Assembly: GCA_022661535.1 (NCBI GenBank)
Contig: JAKULF010000004.1
Span: 6,014,001 to 6,078,000, forward strand
Length of the DNA stretch: 64,000 nt
Direction of reading: 5' to 3'
Origin: Eutypa lata
Lineage: Eukaryota; Ascomycota; Sordariomycetes; Xylariales; Diatrypaceae
In this document: in pieces, positions 1-10,431 of the stretch
How the letters are laid out: every line of letters starts with the position of its first letter
Position numbering within the stretch: position 1 is the first letter of the stretch
Notes under the pieces: generated by a model
Told to the model about the DNA's origin: nothing
The model's input: the letters and a program-made list of their open reading frames with translations, nothing else
Databases searched by the model: none
Translations under genes and position numbers: made by a program

Positions 1-387
1 GCTCTCGGAGGCAACGGTCCCCTCTTCGTGGGAACTGCGTCGCAGGTTGCTGATGGACTTGAACAATGGATAGCGGAGGCCGACGTCGATGGGTTCAATT
101 TTGTAAGTCTCCAGCCCTAGCCCCAGTCCCTGAAGCATGCTAACCCATTACCACGCGATTAGGCATATGCATTATTCCCACAGTCATTCAAGGACATCAT
201 TGAGCTTTTGCTCCCAGAGCTACGGAAGAGGGGTCTTTTCTGGGACGACTATGCTGTCCCTAGCGGAACCTATAGGGAGAACTTCTATCAGAAACCAGGG
301 CAAAGTGGCCCCCCTGAGGAACACGTAGCTTCGAGGTACAGATGGAAGGCTGGAGTCCCTGCAGATCAACATCCTATTCCAGAGTAA
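1..387 (+). CDS. FMN-dependent monooxygenase (NtaA/SnaA/DszA family), C-terminal part
   Basis: Only the end of the gene is inside the window. Bases 1-102 encode 34 residues beginning ALGGNGPLFVGT and ending with the motif DVDGFNF. An intron at 103-162 (GTAAGT donor, GCTAAC branch point at 139-144, TTAG acceptor) joins in phase 0 to an exon at 163-387 that begins AYALFPQSF and ends in TAA. Joined, this matches the conserved C-terminus of nitrilotriacetate-monooxygenase-type flavin enzymes of the luciferase-like superfamily, which use FMNH2 supplied by a separate reductase to oxygenate small substrates. The family is usually about 440-480 residues, so roughly three quarters lies to the left. 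The substrate cannot be told from this end. The next two genes point the same way and encode a transporter and an enoyl reductase, which suggests a metabolite pathway gene. Confidence 0.88.
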
Positions 388-1283
388 CGGAATCAATTGT
401 GTGCTTGAGCTTCTCGCCGCTACTGCACCAGGGGTTAGTGTTAGCCGCCAGGTCCAGAATCGAAAGGATAGTGGAATTGAGTAAATTGCTACGTACTGTG
501 CATGCCTTCAGAGTGATATGACGTGCCAACTAACTAGGGAGTAGTAGCATCCTAAGATTCGAAAGCTACCTAAGAAGCTCCTCATGAAATCTGATCGGCA
601 TATGAAAATTACATCGACAAGTTAAGGGATCCTGGTAGAATGAACTCACAAGTAGCAAACTTTGATAGGGCGCCTGGATGGTGGGCTGGCTATGTCGCAA
701 CACCTCTCCTGAAAAAAAGCGCCGGTTTTCAAGTCTACAACGGTCTTAGGACGGGAGATCTCAGTAATTAGGCCCGCTTCATTGGATCTGGCATAATTCC
801 CTTCGGGGATCTGTGCTGTCTACGTACGTACTTAGATATGCATATCGGTAGTCGGGGATGGCGTGCTATGCAGGGAAGATGGCGGAGGGACGCGATGTTT
901 ATCTTGAGCCACTAGGGGCCTCGACCGAGATCCATCCAGATCCCAGGTCTTAGGTGGACATGATTGCATACGACTAGCTATGGCGACATAAGTTACCAAA
1001 TTCTCGTGATGCTGAATACATGGTGTTGAGGCCGGTAGAAGGGACGACGCCCAGGAGCGCGTATGGTACTGGTTTTCTTACTTCAATCGGGCTTTGGGGC
1101 TAGACACGTGAAACCAAAGACTTCAATAAATTTCAACTATTAGATGTCGTTGCTTCCAGGTCTAAATCTTATTTTCTCGTAGGTTATTCCTCTGGGTTCG
1201 TGCATTGAGTGTCAACTTAATTGAACAGTATTGAATCGCCAATCCACCCTAGTGCTGTAGATATAAAACATCATTCAGACATC
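388..1283. other. Intergenic region upstream of the MFS gene
   Basis: No coding stretch survives inspection in either strand; the open frames are short and do not splice into anything recognisable. A TATAAAA-like string lies at 1262-1268, only about 20 bases before the transporter ATG. It is probably in the leader rather than a working TATA box. Confidence 0.6.
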
Positions 1284-2974
1284 ATGGCAACCAATTTGGA
1301 AGAAGATGCGTATAATAACTCTGAGCGGCCGAAAGGCCAATTGCATCCTGGTATGTGAAGAGACTCTAAATCTCTTTTCGAATTCGTTGCTAATCCAAAC
1401 CTGCTTAGTGAAATGGTATCGGTCGACCTTTTATAATATGACCATACTGGGGCTCTGCAACTTGTGTGCCCCCGGCATATGGGGAGCGATGAATTCACTG
1501 GGAGCAGGCGGTGCGCAGTCGCCTCAACTTGTCAATGCGGCCAACGCGCTGACCTTCTGTTTGATGGTGGTGTCGTGCTATTTCTCGAGCGCCATTGTGC
1601 ACTATATCGGGATAAAGGGGGCGCTCATCTTTGGGACGTAAGTTGCCTTGATCCAAAGCGTATTTTTTACGTCCGTATCTGGTAAAAGACATTAAATCTA
1701 ATATGCTATGGCCAGTATCGGTTACGCCCCTTACGCTGCGGGCTTGTATACCAATAACCGTTTTGGAAATGAGTGGTTTGTTCTACTCGGCGCTGCGTTA
1801 TGTGGAATCTCAGCTGGGGTGTTCTGGTCGGCGGAAGCTGCCATTGCGATCGCATATCCGGAGCCGTGGAACCGTGGCAAGGCACTGGGTTATTGGTTAA
1901 CCTACCGCCTAACCGGCCAGATCATCGGAGGTGCCATCAATCTCGGTCTGAACGCGAAGGACAGCGAAGCGGGGAAGGTGTCCTACGCCGTATATCTCGC
2001 GTTTATAGGGATCCAGGCAGCTGGACCCTTTGTTGCGTTATTCCTGAATAAGCCTTCGAAGGTAGAGAGGCAGGACGGCAAGAGAGTCGAGCTGAGTATC
2101 CTGGAGAACCCCTGGCGCGAAGTCGTGGTCACCTCGAAGACATTTCTGAAGCCGAAGTTCCTGTTGGTCGTCTTGTGGATTGGACAGGCCGTTTTCGCAG
2201 AAGCTGTGTATTTCACGTATCTCTCCTGTAAGTCCGCTCAACCCGCTGGAGTCATTCCAACGTTCAAATTAGTACTTACGTATGAACAGTATGGTTTTCT
2301 GTGAGATCCCGAGCTCTTGGATCGTTTCTCTCGGGCATCGTTGCGGTTATCACGGGAAACCTAGTCGGAGTAAGTCATGGCCCCTCACGCACCCAAGGAT
2401 CTTTCAGCTGACAATACAAAAGCACTGGCTTGATCGCAGCAAATTCTCTCTGAAACTCCGCGCAAGATCTACCTTTGCGTTAATCGCTGTGTGTCAAGGG
2501 GGTTGGTGGATATGGGCGACAGTTCTAGCTACGAAGTTTCGACTCGAGCGGCCGGTTTATGATTGGTCTAGCCCTGGGTTTGGCGCAGCTTTCGGCGTTT
2601 ATATCATGCTGACCATCGGGTTCCAGGTGAACTATCTGTTCCTGTAAGATCTGACCTCCCTAGACAAGGCCAGGTATCGCAATTACTAATAACTATATAG
2701 GTACTTCATCATTACTCATCTAGCAAGCAATGAATCCGAAGTCATCAGATACGCCGCTTTACTTCGAGGCACTGAGTCAGCGTGGCAGGCGGTGAGTTAC
2801 GGGTTGACTTCTTTGACGGTATTTGCAGAGGTCGGTGGAATATACATGAACTTCATCCTCTGGGCCATCGCCATTCCACCTGTGTGGCTTGTTTTGCGAC
2901 ACTTCGGAAGCGAAGAAGGGAAGTCACCGGAGCCTAGCGAGGTCAGGGATACGAAATCCAGCAGTGTCGAATAG
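1284..2974 (+). CDS. UNC93-like major facilitator superfamily transporter
   Basis: Six exons: 1284-1350, 1409-1637, 1716-2227, 2290-2369, 2423-2643 and 2701-2974, giving 460 residues with all intron phases matching. The first membrane segment carries the family signature GLCNLCAPGIWGAMNSLG, followed by further hydrophobic helices and the conserved EPWNRGKALGYWL stretch between early helices. About eleven to twelve membrane segments fit the length. These fungal proteins belong to the UNC93/DUF895 branch of the MFS. They sit in the plasma membrane or vacuole membrane, and many are annotated as efflux or nutrient carriers of unknown substrate. The gene is intact. It lies between the flavin monooxygenase and the enoyl reductase on the same strand, so export of a pathway product is a reasonable but unproven role. 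Confidence 0.9.
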
Positions 2975-3654
2975 AGATGGTTGTCATTATTCTACCTAAA
3001 CCAATCTAGTAAAATCTTAGCTTGGTGGATTTCGGGTGTTTTCTTCTCCAAGGGGTATAGCTAGTTTACAGGAGGTCTCTTAGACATGTTCACCTTACAC
3101 AGCAAGTCAGTGTAGCGTAATATAATCAATGTTCCTGCGATTCGCTCCCTCGATCCCTTCGCCGTGTGATGAGAGCACTTGTCATCAACACTCTCAATAA
3201 CCTGTATAAATAAATCTGCACTGTTAATCTATTTTTAAGGCTTATATCCCACTTCCAACCGGTTCGTGGGGGTTCACGTTTATCAGTGGATAGAAAAGCC
3301 CCGATCCCTTCGGCCAAGCGATCACGACAGACGCATATGGAGGTCACGTCATCCGGCTATAACCCCAAGACCGAACGCACGCCATTCCGGTATCGCCGGT
3401 CTATACATACATATCAACTTTACTAACGGTCACAGTACTGGACTAAGGTCGCTACCATTATTAAGCGGTACTTTTCTCACCGTGGTATCGACCGTTATTA
3501 ATCATGTATCCCCCTCTCCTTCCTATACTGCCGAGCCACATGTGCATATACTCCAATCTATACTTCGCGGTGCATTTGTACCATCATATTATATTATCAA
3601 CTTGAATTCGGTGTATACACTAAGCTTCTTGGACGAGATTGTAACGATAAAAAT
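2975..3654. other. Intergenic region with a short palindromic GC element
   Basis: This is the 3' region of the transporter and 5' region of the reductase. The only structured element I see is CCGGTATCGCCGG near 3385-3397, about 260 bases before the reductase ATG. Its paired CGG/CCG halves are of the kind fungal Zn2Cys6 regulators bind, but one site is weak evidence. Confidence 0.4.
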
Positions 3655-5031
3655 ATGACCGAACCCCAAACGTCGCAGACTGCGTTGCTGCTCCATGCAC
3701 CTAAGCAGCCGTATCAGGTCAATGATAGCCACGCAGTACCAGATACAGATGATTCGGAAATCCTGGTCCGAACAAAAGTCATAGGGCTGAATCCTGTAGA
3801 TTGGAAAGCTCCGTAAGTCTGCTTGCTATCTGGGCAAGACCTTCCATCTCAGCAGCGGCCATCGTCTAACAAATGTGCCTAGTGATTTCAACTTCGGCAT
3901 ACCCGTGTTACCATATGTTGCCGGCAGAGAACTAGTTGGCAAGGTCGTGCGTGCGCCGAAATCATCTACCCGCTTTAAAGAAGGCGACGAGGTCAGTCGT
4001 TTACGATGAGAACAGTCGAGTTGGTCACAGCTCACCCCTTCTTCTGCCTAGGTGATCGTGATTTCAACCGATTACCGTGACATTCGAAAAGCAGCCTTCC
4101 AGGAGTATGTGGTTGCATCAGAATTCAATGTCGCGAAACTGCCGCCTACTATTACACCTCACGCGGGGGCATCACTCGGCGTCGCGTTTGTCGCGGCCGC
4201 GATCAGCTTAGGAGTATGCATGGGGCTTAACTTTCAGAACGTGGCGGATGGACCGGACTTGCTACAACTTGTGCGGGGACTGGACCAGGATTCTTTACCT
4301 GCCGATATTCGTCACGAGTGCTTCCATGGCATAGACGTTACTGAGAGGGCTGGTGCTGGTGATTGGATAGCTATATGGGGCGGTATGACATTCCTCTTAT
4401 CCGTGCAGTAGGCCTCTACAAAGTACTAAACCTCATATCAGGATCATCAACGTCTGCTAGTATGGCCAGCCAACTGGCTCGGTTAGCGGGGCTACACGTT
4501 CTGCTGATAGTAAACCAAGCAAAACACGGGATCAGGTTAGCGAGGGATCCCGCTCTACGGCCGGATCTCCTCGTCGATAGCCACGATCAAGATCGCGCCA
4601 TAGCTGTGATCCAAGGGTCCCTCAGCGGCAAGCTCAAGTTCGCTCTTGATACTCAAAGCAAGGACTCTGCAGCAGCCTTAGCTCACTCGTTGCGGCCTTC
4701 TGAAAGCCGTACGTCGTCCATACCAACACCACCACGGACACCTACGACCACACACCTCGTCGGCCTGGCGGGCTTGCCTAAAGATCAATCACTTGGAGGT
4801 GTTGCATATCACAGTGTGCCCATCAAGCTATTCCACGAGGTCCCACAGGTGGGAAATGCGCTGGCTCTGTGGCTGGAACGGCTACTAGAATCCCGCTTGA
4901 TCACACCTCCAGACGTTCTCGCGGTAGAAGAAGGGTTCGACGGTGTCAACAAGGGACTTGATAAGATGCGTCGTGGTGAAATTAGCGGGGGCAGGGCTGT
5001 AGTTGATTTGTCTTTATCGAAGGAGAGATAG
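3655..5031 (+). CDS. Zinc-binding-type alcohol dehydrogenase / trans-acting enoyl reductase (MDR superfamily)
   Basis: Four exons: 3655-3812, 3883-3991, 4052-4382 and 4442-5031, giving 395 residues. The N-terminal GroES-like domain contains GLNPVDWKAP and PYVAGRELVGKVV. The Rossmann domain begins with IWGGSSTSASMASQLARLAG across the exon 3/4 junction (residues about 195-215), a glycine-rich NADPH-binding loop. The zinc-ligand cysteines of true alcohol dehydrogenases are absent, as in LovC-like trans-enoyl reductases and quinone-oxidoreductase-like enzymes. In fungal secondary metabolism such proteins reduce enoyl intermediates for a polyketide synthase lacking a working ER domain; others are simple stand-alone reductases. 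The neighbouring transporter and flavin monooxygenase favour a metabolite cluster. I see no frameshift. The exact substrate is unknown. Confidence 0.87.
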
Positions 5032-6030
5032 CAGTTGTATATGTCTCGACGTGTTGACGGAGGCTGAGAAAGATAGAAAGCATTCCTGATAATCGAGAGA
5101 GATAGCTTTCTTGTTTGCCAGATAGAATTTGAACGTATATATCATATTAGGCTAGGTAATCATAGTCACATATTTGCCATCTTTACATTGAGTAAGTGCG
5201 ATCTAGTTGTTGTGAAATAGATATGCTTGAAGATAGCGTAATCAAGCCAAGATACAAGATACAAAGTTTGGTTAGGGAAGACCACAGGTTGGCAAAGCTG
5301 GAGAAATGCAGCTGGTTTATATAAAGATTAAGAATCATTCTAATCTCTAATCAATCATATCTGACTCATAGAAATAGCTGACCCTGATACACTCGTGACC
5401 TATTAAGAGAATGGTTCGACACGAGCAAATCAACGTATACAAAGTTTAAAGTACTTTAGATAGACATCTGCCACCCAAGTAATTTTCTGTGCTACATTTT
5501 AAAGGACCGTTACGTTGTGCAGCCGTAAGGGTACTTACATCTATCATCTGAGGTGAACAAAAACCCGCAAGCTGTCTTAGCTATAGAACATCAATCGGAA
5601 GCCAGGATACTTTCTATTATTACTTTCTGATGGTGGTACAACTCAGAGGAAGTCTTCCATCCAAGACTTTAAAATAATGGGAAATACCTACCTAAGTACC
5701 TAGCCACTAAAGTTCAGGTATGGGTGAAGGCATACATACATGTCTTCTAATCTCAGTGTCAGATATCGTACCATCTTTTTTCCCTTTCAACTTCAACTTC
5801 CACAGATAAGAAGAAGTAAGTTTATTAATACTGGAAGGTACATACAGGTGCAAACCCTTACCTCTTTCCCACTTGCCAATCGATCTACTCGGCAGCATTT
5901 ACAAATCAACACCTGCACCCTCTAGGTACAATAACTCTTGCCCTACCTACCTACTTACCTAGAGGTAGAGAGCCAAGTTCCCTCTAAATTGTCAATAAAT
6001 ACACAGAATTGTTCAGTCACTGTTAGAAAT
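5032..6030. other. AT-rich intergenic region
   Basis: No gene seen. GGTA/TACC-type tetranucleotide runs lie near 5687-5703 and 5941-5965. The reading frame of the next gene is open upstream to about 5938, but it starts inside one of these TACC runs, so I take the later ATG at 6031 as the start. Confidence 0.55.
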
Positions 6031-7134
6031 ATGTCTTCACATCGTCATCCCAACACCGAACAGTTTCCTTTTGACAATAGATGCCGACAACAGTACAACG
6101 AATTGACAATGGCTGAAGAATTTGACTTTCTGAAGGCCATTTATCACATTCGGTCATTAATGCAGAATGAAATTGGAAGTAACTTCCAACAAGCATTCAA
6201 GGCCGAGCTCGAAAATGAGATAAAGCGCACAAATGAGATGGAGGATCGCGGCTCCAGTGTAACCGAGCCTGCCAACCCAGGAGGAAGGACGCCACCGAGG
6301 TCCGGCCAACATTTGAAAGTCAGCCTCTGTTACCATTTGTGGCTGAGGGAGTGTAAGTAAACCTTGATTTTCAACGTGTTTCCATGTCTTTACTCTACTC
6401 CCGTTTTGCTGCTTGTTGTATGCTAATTCTACGTTGTAGCCGTACGGCAAGGTTGGGGACCATGTCCGTGGCTTGCGCATTACAATAGGTCAGACCCACA
6501 GGCTGAGCCCCAGCTGGGCTCTAAGCCCGTCGTTATGGAGAAGCTTAACAGGGCTTTAACATTGGTGACTTTGATGCAAGACCTGGATATTGCCATCACC
6601 GTAATCGACAAGATCGAAGAGGATGACCCACCTCAAATCGAGGCAGAAGTTGCAACCACCGAGGGCACTCGTACACCCACACATTCATCTGTCTCTAGTG
6701 CCTGCCTCGCCAGCCCTACCAGAGAAGATCTGCAGAATGCCTTTGACAACGTCTTCGTTGTTCATTCGGGTATACTGTCGGTGATTCCAGACGACCAACG
6801 AGAGTTCTTGCGGCAAGCGGTTTTGTCTCTGGCTACGACGCCCTGGGTGACCTTCAACGTTGGCGGAATCCACCGGGCTCTACAGCAGAAGGTCATGTTC
6901 CCAATGGAATGCCAGATCACGGCCACCTCTTCTGCCAATGTGTTTGATGCCATTTCCCAGTTCTGTTGCTACTACGCCACGGAAGTCGGCGGCCTCGTGT
7001 CTGACGGTGGAATGCGATACATGAAGGACTGGCTACATCAGCAGCAGATGAAATTCCAGAAAGCTGTTGAGAATTGCAAGGCCCAATTGTCTAAGTCGCC
7101 TGACTTGTCTAACGAATGCTACGACCTCATCTAA
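6031..7134 (+). CDS. Hypothetical protein, two exons
   Basis: Exons 6031-6352 and 6440-7134 join in phase (GTAAGT donor, TTGTAG acceptor) to give 338 residues. The chosen ATG has AAAT before it and starts MSSHRHPNTEQF; an in-frame ATG at 5938 would add 31 low-complexity residues. The product is soluble, without a signal peptide or membrane segment. It has an acidic linker around EEDDPPQIEAE and a C-terminal half rich in predicted helix, containing several cysteines (QFCCYYATEVGG). I do not recognise any domain. The smooth codon use, clean intron and 232-codon second exon make it a likely real gene, perhaps lineage-specific. Confidence 0.65.
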
Positions 7135-9734
7135 TCAATTATGGATGGCGGCCATCACCGACTGGGCTGTAGGAGGGCAGCGATACCCGGGAGAATTATA
7201 CACTTAGTATCTTGTTCGATTTTTCTATACAGTGTTTTCAATAACAAACAACTCACATTCAGACCGAGGGGGTCTAGGCTTCGTTTAAGGGAAATAAGAA
7301 TTAGGGGCCAGCAAGGGAGGGAGAGGGTAAACGAGAGCTCGGATAATGGATTCATGTCTGCAAAGGTTTTCTCAGATGGTACCTAGATCACGAGTAACAT
7401 ATTGCCCCTCTTTAGAGGTTGTCTAATGCTAATGTCTAATCTTTACACACCTACTAAGTTCTCCACGCCGTTGGTTTCACGTGCGCTCGTGAGAAGTGCT
7501 AGAAAGTAAATCGTTCTTCAGGTGTCTGACGCGAGAGACTGTCAATCTAAGAACGTAGTTTTGAAGCACTAGCAACGAGATATAACCATCATTATTTACC
7601 CTGCATGATGTCAGAAATCGGTGACTAGCATCATACTACTAGAACCTTGGTTGATTTCACTTGGGGATCCAGAAGAATCTAGAATTTCTTCGCTGGTAAG
7701 AGACTTTCTACATATCGGAGTATGATGTTGAGTCGAAAAGGCCGACGAAAACGTACTTCCAGGAGGAACAGCACTCATCCTGGGAGGCCCTTTTCCCTGA
7801 TGATCTTGACACGGCGAGACTTCTTGACACAATGGCCTGATGTGTCAACGGCGACGGTACTTTCCAAGTAAGCCAACATGTTACTGGCCATGCTAGGGTG
7901 CCAGCCAATAGAAGCTCTTCTAGTAAACAGCAAAACAGACGTATTTCAACCGTGGCAGGGCTCGAATTGTATCCTATTGCCAGCGCGAACGTCTTGGCAT
8001 GCTTTTACTCCTACAATCGCGGCCACGAATTCGAGCTGTACCCTCCAACTCGTGCACTCGATGCTCATGGACCGTTCCTATATGCGAGGAACCCGGTACT
8101 ATACTTCTCCAGATTGCTGTCTGGACTTTGTCGGACGCCTGCTGCGGTCGTCAAGTGATGCTCACCTCCAGACGACGCTGGGTCTGCTGCTAGCGTCGCG
8201 AGTGCGTGGGCGCCTCGGGCTAGGTGCCAGCGCATTGGATTTGGCTATGCGTATCTTCACGTGTGCCTAGATGGGAGTTGCATGCGAGGATGATCGCCGC
8301 CCTTTGCTAAACTTGCAACGTGAAGATGGGAGCTGGGAAGCTTTAGTTGGATGTACCAGTATGGGTCTACGGGGGTGAAAGTCAGAAATTGCGCGGTCAC
8401 TATAGCGTTGGCGGTTGCGGTACTTTCGTCTCAAGATTCCTCTATACAGGGGGATAGTGCTAGCACGTTAAGCGGTACGATCGAGGTTGTCAGCGTGAGT
8501 GGTGTGGAATAGATATATGATTATCAGATACGCTGATGGACACAAGGCGCACGGAAATGGTTTAATTGATTGGAAGAACATAGATCGCACCTTAACTGAA
8601 GATGGAAAATTTTGATTATGCAGCATTCAAATATTCAATTCAGACTTCAAGGCATGCTATTGCGTGTCAACTGGGCCATTGCTTCCATATGCCATACTTT
8701 CATCAGCTCGTGCAATTTAATACCAACGGCGGCCAGAAGTGAGATCAAGGGAGGCCCGATAATAGCCAATTTCTCCTGAGAAAGTTGTACCTATTGAATC
8801 CTCGAAACTGCACCGCCGTATTAATGCAAATGCTTAAAATCTAACCCCTGCTTGAAAGGAAGGTGACTAAGTCTCAGGTGATATGTGAGATATTGGAGAC
8901 ACTCTCACGAAACCAGTGGATATCTCCCTATTTAAGTGTTCTTACTCTCTTGAACGAACCGTTTTTCTTCCTTTCTTTTCTGCTCGCTATAGGATTACTC
9001 CTGTGAAACCTTCAACTTAGTGTGGACTATAGGTGCAATTTGCCGGAATCAACTGATTAGGAATAGCTATCTATAATATAATATACTTCGGCTTTCGACA
9101 ATATAACTGCACAGATCAGATTACCACAAGAGGGGTATCTAAGGATAAACAAGAATGATTACTTACCTTTAATGAGAACTCCGAGTCATGATAAGTAGTG
9201 GCGCCTACTAAATAGTTATACGGCCTATAGGAACATTCCATTTAATACGTGGAAGACTTGTTATGAGGAGTTATCCTACCGAAACATACTCTCTATTATT
9301 AGCTCTGAAGAATGTTGGAAGTAACTAGGTGTGTGACGGGATATGACAATTTGGACTGCTATTATTAGTGGAAGCATATTGTATATGCGTGAAGATACCA
9401 TGCTCCCTCTGCTGTCTACGCCACGTCACCGATCTATAGGTTGGATGCGCTTGTTGTCGTGGCCTGGCACCGAGGAATAGAATAAGTTCAGATGGGTCTC
9501 GGTACAGCGGACATCGCGACTCGGCAAGCGCTTCGTCTTGGCGGCCACTTATTACGGAGACGGCGAGGGCTCAAGTCGGGCAAGTCGGCGACAACGCGCG
9601 ATGAAAATTTAAAAAAGACGGTTCATGAAATCCTCAACTGCTTAGGTACCGTCACGAATCAGATATTTGATAAGAAAATGTCGGAAACATTTTAGATCAC
9701 TGCCTCTTTGTTAGCCCTTGATAGCTAAGCGATG

Positions 9735-9774
9735 TTAGCAGGATGTTAGCAGGATTTATATAAAAGCCTGCTAA
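9735..9774. repeat. Small direct and inverted repeat, TTAGCAGG family
   Basis: TTAGCAGG occurs at 9735-9742 and again at 9746-9753, and its complement CCTGCTAA follows at 9767-9774 around a TATATAAAA spacer. The arrangement could be the end of a degraded mobile element, or a hairpin. No partner copy is obvious elsewhere in the window. Confidence 0.45.
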
Positions 9775-10087
9775 TATCCGGTCGGTTACTTACCGCTGCC
9801 GATCTCTAGCGCAACGTTCCGAAGCTCTGTCCTAAGATAACATCGTTTTACTGATAAAGCCGATTAATCCCGACAACTTCGGAGGCTTATGAGCAAATAC
9901 CTATCAAGCGGTTGGTGATCCTTTTGAGGGGCTGGTTTTTACTCTTTTCAAAGCGTTTAGCTGGGCCTTCTCGCATTAATTAATTCTTTGGAAACAAGGT
10001 TTCAGGTCCTAATTCTTATTGAAGAGGGGAAATTTGATGATATTTGTGAAGTGCATGAAGTTATTTCCAAGTATGTAATTAGCTAGC

Positions 10088-10162
10088 TAGCTCAGTTGGT
10101 GAGTGAGCTCTCTTATCTATGGAGCTTGGATTATTATACTATAACTATACCGGTCAGATCCC
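10088..10162 (+). other. tRNA-like Pol III promoter remnant (A box and B box)
   Basis: TAGCTCAGTTGG at 10088-10099 is a perfect tRNA D-arm/A-box sequence. GGTCAGATCCC at 10152-10162 is close to the B-box consensus GGTTCGATCCC, at suitable spacing. The stretch between does not fold into a proper anticodon arm and I find no pairing acceptor stem. It is therefore more likely a decayed tRNA or a tRNA-derived SINE than a working tRNA gene. Confidence 0.4.
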
Positions 10163-10431
10163 TAGAGATATATATGTCCGGTGTTTTCTTAGCCAGCAAG
10201 TGCCAAGTCGTCCGTGAAATAGGAAAAATCCGACTTGAATTGTCTTATCGGGTGAATGTTGACGATGAACTATGGATGTGCCGACAAAATGACATAATTA
10301 CAGTAGAAACTATATAAGAAGGGCGGCTCCAGTCCCCTGGTCGATGCGATCCTGTCGGAATTGAGTCCATCCCCTTTATACAAAGACATTGGCCCTTCAT
10401 ACAATAAGAGAGTGTTTTTTCGCGAAGCACC

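Larger units (their letters stand above)
7135..10431. other. Gene-poor, partly repetitive AT-rich region
   Basis: No gene can be assembled here. Around 7690-7840 and 7840-8158 there are protein-like open stretches (for example HSSWEALFPDDLDTARLL, then a run ending before TGA at about 8156) separated by stops, possibly remnants of a dead gene of unknown family. From about 9000 the DNA becomes strongly AT-rich with many stops in all frames, as expected for old mutated repeats. Two small structured elements inside it are listed separately. Confidence 0.5.

Noticed and set aside
3266..3658. 130-codon open frame before the enoyl reductase
   Set aside because: Begins with GTG, has no recognisable protein character and overlaps the reductase ATG.
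7690..8158. Possible UstYa-like (DUF3328) remnant from the WEALFPDDL string
   Set aside because: Only a short match to memory of the family; the diagnostic HXXHC motifs are not found in any frame nearby.
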